Positions 4,863 through 9,395 of a stretch of 9,395 nucleotides of DNA are shown here, piece after piece. The DNA comes from Planctomycetota bacterium (GTDB taxonomy: Bacteria > Planctomycetota > MHYJ01 > JACPRB01): positions 1-9,395 of the forward strand of contig JACQFK010000227.1 of assembly GCA_016200125.1 (NCBI GenBank), in the 5' to 3' direction. Position 1 is the stretch's first letter. Every line of letters starts with the position of its first letter. Under the pieces are notes generated by a model that ran no database searches, was not told where the DNA came from, and saw nothing but the letters and a program-made list of their open reading frames with translations. The position numbers and the translations under genes are program-made.

Positions 4863-6158
4863 ATGGCGAACTGCGACAAGTGCGCACCTGGATTCAATCG
4901 CCGGAGCTTCCTGAAATTCAGTCTGGGAGCGGGCGCCGGCGTGGCGGCAGCGTCTCTGCCGCATCGACTCCTCGCGCAGCAGACCGAGGCGAAGCAGGCC
5001 TCGGGCCGCACCGCGAAGTCCGTGATCATGCTGTGGATGGGCGGCGGACCCACGCAGCTGGACACCTGGGATCCGAAGCCCGGGTCGAAGAACGGCGGCG
5101 AGTTCAAGGCCATTCCGACGACCGGCGGCAGCAACATGATGTTCTCCGAGCACATGAAGGTCTGCGCTTCGCAGGGCAAGAACATGACCATCGTCCGCTC
5201 GATGAACACGCACGAGGGCGCGCACGAGCGCGGTACCTCGCTCATGCACATCGGCATCCAGCCCGTCCAGGGCCTCGAAATCCCGCCCACGGGCACGGTC
5301 GTGTCGTACGAGAAGGGCAAGAAGGACTTCCCCCTGCCCCACTTCATCGCGATCGATCCGCCGCTCATTCCGCAGGCGTCGACCTTCGGCGATGACTACA
5401 TGCCCTTCCGCCTGAACAACGCCGAGAACCCCATCCCGAACATCCGCCGGAACGTGGATGCCAGCCGGGACAAGGAGCGCGCCGCCCTCCTCCTCGACCA
5501 GAACAAGGAGTGGGACAGCAAGCGCCAGCAGAAGGAAGTCTCAAAGGTCGAGGCGGCCTATGTGAAGTCCGAGGACGTGATGAACACGCCCCTCCTGAAG
5601 GCCTTCAACTACCACGAAGAGTCCGCCGATCTCCGCAAGGAATACGGCGACCGCTTCGGCATCAACTGCCTCCTGGCCCGCCGTCTCGTCCAGGCCGGAT
5701 GCTCGTTCATCGAGATCGGCATGGGCGGCTGGGACATGCACGCCGACGTGTTCTGCAACTGCAAGCGCATGCTCCCCACGCTCGACGCCGGCATGGGCAC
5801 CCTGATCAAGGACCTGGCCGAGAAGGACCTCCTCAAGGAGACGCTGGTCATCTGGGCCGGCGAGTTCGGCCGGACGCCCAGCATCAACGCGGGCAAGGGC
5901 CGCGATCACCACGCCGATGGCTTCACGGTGGCCATGGCGGGCGGCGGCTTCGCGGGCGGGCGCGTGTACGGCAACACCGGCCCCAACGGCGACCAGTGCA
6001 TGCAGCCGGTGCCCATCCACAACCTGTTCGCGTCGATCTACGCCGCGTGCGGCATCGACGGCAACAAGAAGTACGAGACCGAAGGCCGGAAGATCAAGTA
6101 CGTCTCCCAGAACGGCTCGATCTCCACGAGCGGCACGGTCATCAAGGAGCTGTTCTAA
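4863..6158 (+). CDS. Tat-exported DUF1501 (alkaline-phosphatase-superfamily-like) protein
   Basis: This is 431 residues from ATG 4863, with an excellent ribosome-binding site GGAGGGG (4850-4856) 6 nt upstream; an in-frame TTG at 4818 lacks one. The N-terminus has CDKC (4-7), then a twin-arginine signal NRRSFLKF (12-19) and an Ala/Gly-rich hydrophobic stretch, so the folded protein is exported by Tat, which suits a metal-dependent enzyme. DUF1501 hallmarks follow in order: MLWMGGGPTQLDTWDPKPG, MNTHEGAHERG, GWDMHAD, GEFGRTP (333-339) and GRDHH (346-350). DUF1501 belongs to the alkaline phosphatase/sulfatase clan; the His and Asp in these motifs are probable metal ligands. The substrate is unknown. 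It is co-transcribed with the DUF1549/DUF1553 gene and closed by the terminator at 6176-6213. Confidence 0.92.
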   Translation: MANCDKCAPGFNRRSFLKFSLGAGAGVAAASLPHRLLAQQTEAKQASGRTAKSVIMLWMGGGPTQLDTWDPKPGSKNGGEFKAIPTTGGSNMMFSEHMKVCASQGKNMTIVRSMNTHEGAHERGTSLMHIGIQPVQGLEIPPTGTVVSYEKGKKDFPLPHFIAIDPPLIPQASTFGDDYMPFRLNNAENPIPNIRRNVDASRDKERAALLLDQNKEWDSKRQQKEVSKVEAAYVKSEDVMNTPLLKAFNYHEESADLRKEYGDRFGINCLLARRLVQAGCSFIEIGMGGWDMHADVFCNCKRMLPTLDAGMGTLIKDLAEKDLLKETLVIWAGEFGRTPSINAGKGRDHHADGFTVAMAGGGFAGGRVYGNTGPNGDQCMQPVPIHNLFASIYAACGIDGNKKYETEGRKIKYVSQNGSISTSGTVIKELF

Positions 6159-6175
6159 ATCCAGCGCGATTCCGG

Positions 6176-6213
6176 AACGGCCCCGGCCGAAAGGTCGGGG
6201 CCGTTTCTTTTTT
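6176..6213 (+). terminator. Strong intrinsic terminator after the DUF1501 gene
   Basis: A 13-bp stem (6176-6188 with 6193-6205, one G-U pair) closed by a stable GAAA tetraloop and followed by TCTTTTTT (6206-6213). It ends the DUF1549-DUF1501 operon and separates it from the cytochrome gene. Confidence 0.93.
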
Positions 6214-6241
6214 AAACCGAGCTCGCCTGAACCTCGCTCCG

Positions 6242-6270
6242 TTGACACCTTCCGGTCGTATAAGTATTCT
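6242..6270 (+). promoter_or_regulatory. Sigma-70 promoter of the cytochrome gene, nearly leaderless
   Basis: TTGACA (6242-6247), exact 17-bp spacer, TATTCT (6265-6270). The start would fall near 6277, only about 7 nt before ATG 6284, and there is no Shine-Dalgarno sequence there. The mRNA is therefore predicted to be almost leaderless. Confidence 0.65.
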
Positions 6271-6283
6271 GAGCGCTCCACCG

Positions 6284-8132
6284 ATGAAAACACTCGCCCC
6301 CTTGCTCCTTTGCCTGCTCCCCCTCGCCTCCCAGGAGGGCCGCCCCGCGTCCCCGCCGCTCCCGGACGCCAAAGAACAGCTGGCGCTGGGCCTGGCGGTC
6401 AGCTTCGAAGGCGGCGGCCTCCAGGACGTCCGCGACGCCCGCCTCGCGGCCCTCTACGTGCCGGAAGGGACCCCGCCCTCCCCCTTCCTCTCCCCCGGCC
6501 CTTTCAAGGCGACCTGGGAGGGCTTCGTCAGCGTCGACCTGGGCACCGACGTCAGCTTCAGCGCGGTCGGAAACGGCTCGATCACCGTCACCGCCGCCGA
6601 CAAGCCCGCCCTCACGGCGAAGGGCGACCTCTCGACCGTCGAAGGCCCCTCCCTGCGCCTCCGCAAGGGCCGCAACAAGTTGGTCGTAAAGTACGAGAGC
6701 CCCGCGAAAGGCGACGCCTTCGTCCGCCTCTATTGGGCGTCGAGCGACTTCACGCGCGAGCCCGTGCCGCCGCTGGTGCTCAGCCACAACGTGAACGCGA
6801 CGCCGGTCCGGACCCAGCGCCGGATCCGCGAGGGACGCGAGCTTGTCGCCATGCGCCGCTGCCTGAAGTGCCACACGGGCGACTTCAAGGGCATGCCGGA
6901 ACTCGAGATGGACGCCCCCTCGCTGGCCGAGGCCGGCGCCCGGCTGCACCCCGACTGGATCGCCCGCTGGATCCTCAATCCGCGCGAGCTCCGCCCCGAA
7001 GCCACCATGCCCAGGCTTCCCGGCGTCCAGCCCCAGGATGCCGCGGACATGGCCGCCTACCTGGCGACGCTCGGGAAGCCGGAGCCCAACCCCGCCGCCC
7101 CCGCGGATGCGTCCAAGCTCGGCGGCCACCTCTTCGCCGAGATGCGCTGCATCGGCTGCCACACGCTCCCCGACAGGGAGCCGGCGCCCGACCGCATCCC
7201 CTTCAGCTTCGTAAAGGCCAAATGGAAACCGGCGGCGCTCAAGAAATTCCTCCTCGGCCCCGAGAGCCACTACACGTGGATCGAGATGCCGAACTTCCGC
7301 CTGAAGGACGAGGAGGCCGGCAAGGGCGGGCGGCTGCAAGGGCGCCGATTTCGGCTTCAGCCCGGCCCAGAGCGGGGCGGTCGCCGCCTTCGCGGCCACC
7401 GATCTCGCCTCCCTCGGCCGGGAGGCCCTGCCCGAGTTCGCTGGGCGGCAGTTCCTCGCGCTGCGCTGCTTCGCCTGCCACCGGCGGGACGACCGGCTGG
7501 ACGCCTGGGCCGATCTCGCGTCCGAGACCCGGGAGCTGGAGCCGCCCAAGAAGGTCGACGACGGCGAGTTCGCGGTGATCGCGCCGGCGGAGCCCTGGTT
7601 CCCCTCGCTCACCTGGATCGGCGAAAAGCTCAAGCCCGAGTGGGCGGTCGCGTTCCTGAAGGGGGAGATCGCCGAGCGGCCCCGCCCCTTCCTGAAGAAC
7701 CTGCGGATGCCCTCGTTCCCGTCGCGCGCCGAACGCCTGGTCCAGGGGCTGTCGCTCGAACACGGCTACCCGGCCTCGAGCGCGCCCGAGCCCGCGCCGA
7801 ACCCCGAGATGTCCGGCCTGGGACGCAAGCTCTCCGGTCCCTCGGGCGGGCTCGACTGCCTGTCCTGCCACGCGATCGGCCCCAAGGGCGCGACCAAGGT
7901 CTTCGAGGCGCCCGCGCCGAACTTCAAGCTGTCGAAGGCGCGTCTCCGGAAGGACTATTACGACCGCTGGGTCCGCGAGCCGCTCCGCCTCGAGCCGGGG
8001 ACGAAGATGCCGCAGTTCATCAAGGACGGCCGGACGCAGCTCACGGAGATCCTGGAGGGCGACGGCGTGAAGCAGGCCGACGCCCTCTGGCAGTACCTGC
8101 TCGAGGGCGACCAGATCCGCCCCCCGGAATGA
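6284..8132 (+). CDS. Exported PA14-like, tetrahaem c-type cytochrome (frameshifted)
   Basis: The intended product is about 615 residues. It starts at ATG 6284 with a signal peptide (MKTLAPLLLCLLPLAS). Residues about 60-165 resemble a PA14 carbohydrate-binding-type beta domain (FKATWEGFVSVDLGTDVSF and RKGRNKLVVKYE, ending in VRLYW). Four CxxCH haem-attachment motifs follow: CLKCH (from 6860), CIGCH (7148), CFACH (7467) and CLSCH (7857). The first two are in one frame and the last two in the next (+1), so the frame must change between about 7318 and 7334. Removing one G from the GGG at 7324-7326 joins them smoothly. Methionines in EATMPRL and GTKMPQF are likely distal haem ligands. Cytochromes of this type act in periplasmic electron transfer; the partner is unknown. 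TGA 8130-8132 overlaps the next start as ATGA, so the two genes are translationally coupled. Confidence 0.82.
7318..7334 (+). other. +1 frameshift site in the cytochrome gene
   Basis: Before this point good coding sequence (MPNFRLKDEEAGK) is in the frame of 6284. After it, good sequence (CKGADFGFSPAQSGAVAAF) is one base later. The region is a run of G triplets (AAGGGCGGGCGG), where an extra G is an easy sequencing or replication slip. Nothing here looks like a known programmed +1 frameshift signal. Confidence 0.8.
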
Positions 8133-9395
8133 GCCCGTCCCGCGAGCTTCAGGTCCTCTGCGACGACTCGTGGGAGGCGACGCTCCGCGAGAACCCAACC
8201 TACGCGACCTATCTCGGCGACTTCCGCTTCAACGACCGGCTCGCCGACATCTCGGAGGCCGGCCGCTCCCGCCGCCGCGCGCAGTACGAGTCCTTCCTCT
8301 CCCGCGTCCGCGCGCTGGACCTGGCGTCGCTCGGCGAAAACGACCGCGTCAGCGCCGACATCCTGCGGCTCCAGCTCGAACAGTCGATCGAGGAGGACCG
8401 CCACAAGTTCTGGCAGTGGGACGTGGACCAGATGGGGGGCCCGCAGGCCGACTTCCCCCAGATCGTCAACTTCCATCCCCTCACGGACCTGGCCGGTCTC
8501 GAGGCCCGCTACCGCGCCTTCTCCGCGTGGATGGACCAGTACCTCGACAACCTCCGCGCCGGGGTTCGCGAAGGACGGGTCGCGATGCACGTCGCCGTCG
8601 AGCGGGTGATCGGCCAGCTGAAGGGCCTGCTGGGGACGCCGGAGGAGAAGTCGCCCCTCGCCGCGAAGCCGGAGCTGGTTCCCGCGATCCGGGACTCGGT
8701 CTATCCCGCCTACCGGCGGATGCTGAAGTACCTCGAAGAGGAGTACCTCCCGAGCTCGCGCACGAAGGACGTGGGACTCTGGGCGCTGCCCGGCGGCCGG
8801 GAGGCCTACGCGTTCCGCATCCGGCTCCACACGACGACCGACCTGAGCGCCGAGGAGATCCACCGGATCGGCCTCCAGGAACTGAAGTCGATCCAGAACG
8901 AGATGAGGACGATCGCGAAGGGCGAGCTCAAACCCTTCATGGAGCGGATCCGGAAGGATCCGGGCAACTTCTTCGCCTCCCGCGAGGAGCTGCTCGCCTC
9001 CGCCCGACGCGAGCTCGCGAAGGCGAACGCGAAGCTCCCCGCCTGGTTCAAGCGCCTGCCGAAGAACGAGTGCGAGGTGAAGCCGATCGAGGAGTACCGC
9101 GAGCGCGACTGCGTCGCGGCCTTCTACTACCCGCCGGACGAGAAGCTCACGCGCAAGGGGATCTTCTACGCGAACACCTTCGAGGCGGCATCGCGGCCGA
9201 AGTTCAACTTGCCGGCACTCGCGATCCACGAGGCGGTGCCGGGCCACCATCTCCAGATCGCGCTGGCGCTCGAGATCGAGAGCCTCCCGCGCTTCCGCCG
9301 CCAGGCCGGCTTCACCGCCTACGTGGAGGGCTGGGGCCTCTACTCCGAGCGGCTGGGAGACGAGATGGGCCTGTATGAGGACGACCTCTCGCGCT
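8129..9395 (+). CDS. DUF885 family putative metallopeptidase (3' truncated)
   Basis: ATG 8129 overlaps the TGA of the cytochrome gene, and the frame stays open to the window edge, giving 422 residues of a family that usually has about 550-600. There is no signal peptide: it begins MSPSRELQVLCDDSWEATLR, with the typical N-terminal sequence PTYATYLGD. The diagnostic motif is HEAVPGHH (367-374), in which the histidines and glutamate resemble a gluzincin zinc site (HExxx-HH arrangement), followed by the conserved YVEGWGLYSERL (398-409). DUF885 proteins are predicted zinc-dependent peptidases or hydrolases related to the M2/M32 group; the substrate is unknown. The intact copy may be lipid-anchored or cytosolic; the sequence here suggests cytosolic. 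The ATGA overlap implies co-expression with the cytochrome. Confidence 0.88.
   Translation, partial: MSPSRELQVLCDDSWEATLRENPTYATYLGDFRFNDRLADISEAGRSRRRAQYESFLSRVRALDLASLGENDRVSADILRLQLEQSIEEDRHKFWQWDVDQMGGPQADFPQIVNFHPLTDLAGLEARYRAFSAWMDQYLDNLRAGVREGRVAMHVAVERVIGQLKGLLGTPEEKSPLAAKPELVPAIRDSVYPAYRRMLKYLEEEYLPSSRTKDVGLWALPGGREAYAFRIRLHTTTDLSAEEIHRIGLQELKSIQNEMRTIAKGELKPFMERIRKDPGNFFASREELLASARRELAKANAKLPAWFKRLPKNECEVKPIEEYRERDCVAAFYYPPDEKLTRKGIFYANTFEAASRPKFNLPALAIHEAVPGHHLQIALALEIESLPRFRRQAGFTAYVEGWGLYSERLGDEMGLYEDDLSR

Noticed and set aside
2775..5342. 855-residue minus-strand open frame antisense to the DUF1549 and DUF1501 genes
   Set aside because: It covers two well-supported genes and a promoter region, has no ribosome-binding site or domain, and reflects GC-driven absence of stops.
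7300..7345. Programmed frameshift making a cytochrome-DUF885 fusion
   Set aside because: No slippery heptamer, stop-codon pause or downstream structure typical of programmed shifting is evident, and DUF885 has its own ATGA-coupled start.

Overview
The window is GC-rich bacterial chromosome, about two thirds GC by eye. Its gene content suggests a planctomycete, an acidobacterium or a related soil or groundwater lineage. The taxonomic clues are a DUF1549/DUF1553 protein paired with a Tat-exported DUF1501 protein, a multihaem cytochrome with a PA14-like domain, and large TPR proteins. The phylum cannot be fixed from the sequence alone.

Layout. (1) 2-253: the 3' end of a TPR-like gene. (2) 254-615: a dense non-coding region, and the most unusual part. 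In order it holds two nearly identical palindromes 21 bp apart, a near-consensus sigma-54 promoter, a tRNA-like gene, a possible sigma-70 promoter, a short stretch complementary to the anticodon loop of that tRNA, and a strong intrinsic terminator. (3) 616-906: a small PC4-like nucleic-acid-binding protein. (4) 910-2805, minus strand: a TPR protein of about 630 residues, cut by one in-frame amber codon. (5) 2821-3215: a divergent promoter region. (6) 3216-6158: the DUF1549/DUF1553 and DUF1501 genes as one operon, closed by a strong terminator. (7) 6284-8132: a secreted tetrahaem cytochrome c with a +1 frameshift near its middle. It overlaps by ATGA the start of a DUF885 putative metallopeptidase (8129 onward) that runs off the window.

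The main find is the tRNA at 386-472. It does not fold as an ordinary 7/5 cloverleaf. The best fold has an 8-bp acceptor and a 4-bp T-stem, a 6-bp D-stem with a 4-nt loop (as in tRNA-Sec), a 6-bp variable arm, a canonical T-loop and G73. The anticodon reads GAG, a leucine anticodon on a serine/selenocysteine-like body. This matches the reported class of 8/4 'allo-tRNAs'. It appears to sit under sigma-54 control, with two upstream activator-like sites, which is very unusual for a tRNA. The RNA just downstream could pair 10 bases with the anticodon loop and 3' anticodon stem. It could act either as a separate small RNA or as a terminator/antiterminator leader for the PC4-like gene. A regulated unit of missense tRNA, anti-anticodon RNA and PC4-like protein is my inference; the individual sequence elements are directly visible.

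The remaining genes form an envelope/periplasm set: a Sec-exported DUF1549/DUF1553 protein, a Tat-exported DUF1501 protein and an exported PA14-multihaem cytochrome. Such proteins are abundant in Planctomycetota and Verrucomicrobiota and are thought to act in polymer breakdown or electron transfer, but their reactions are not established.
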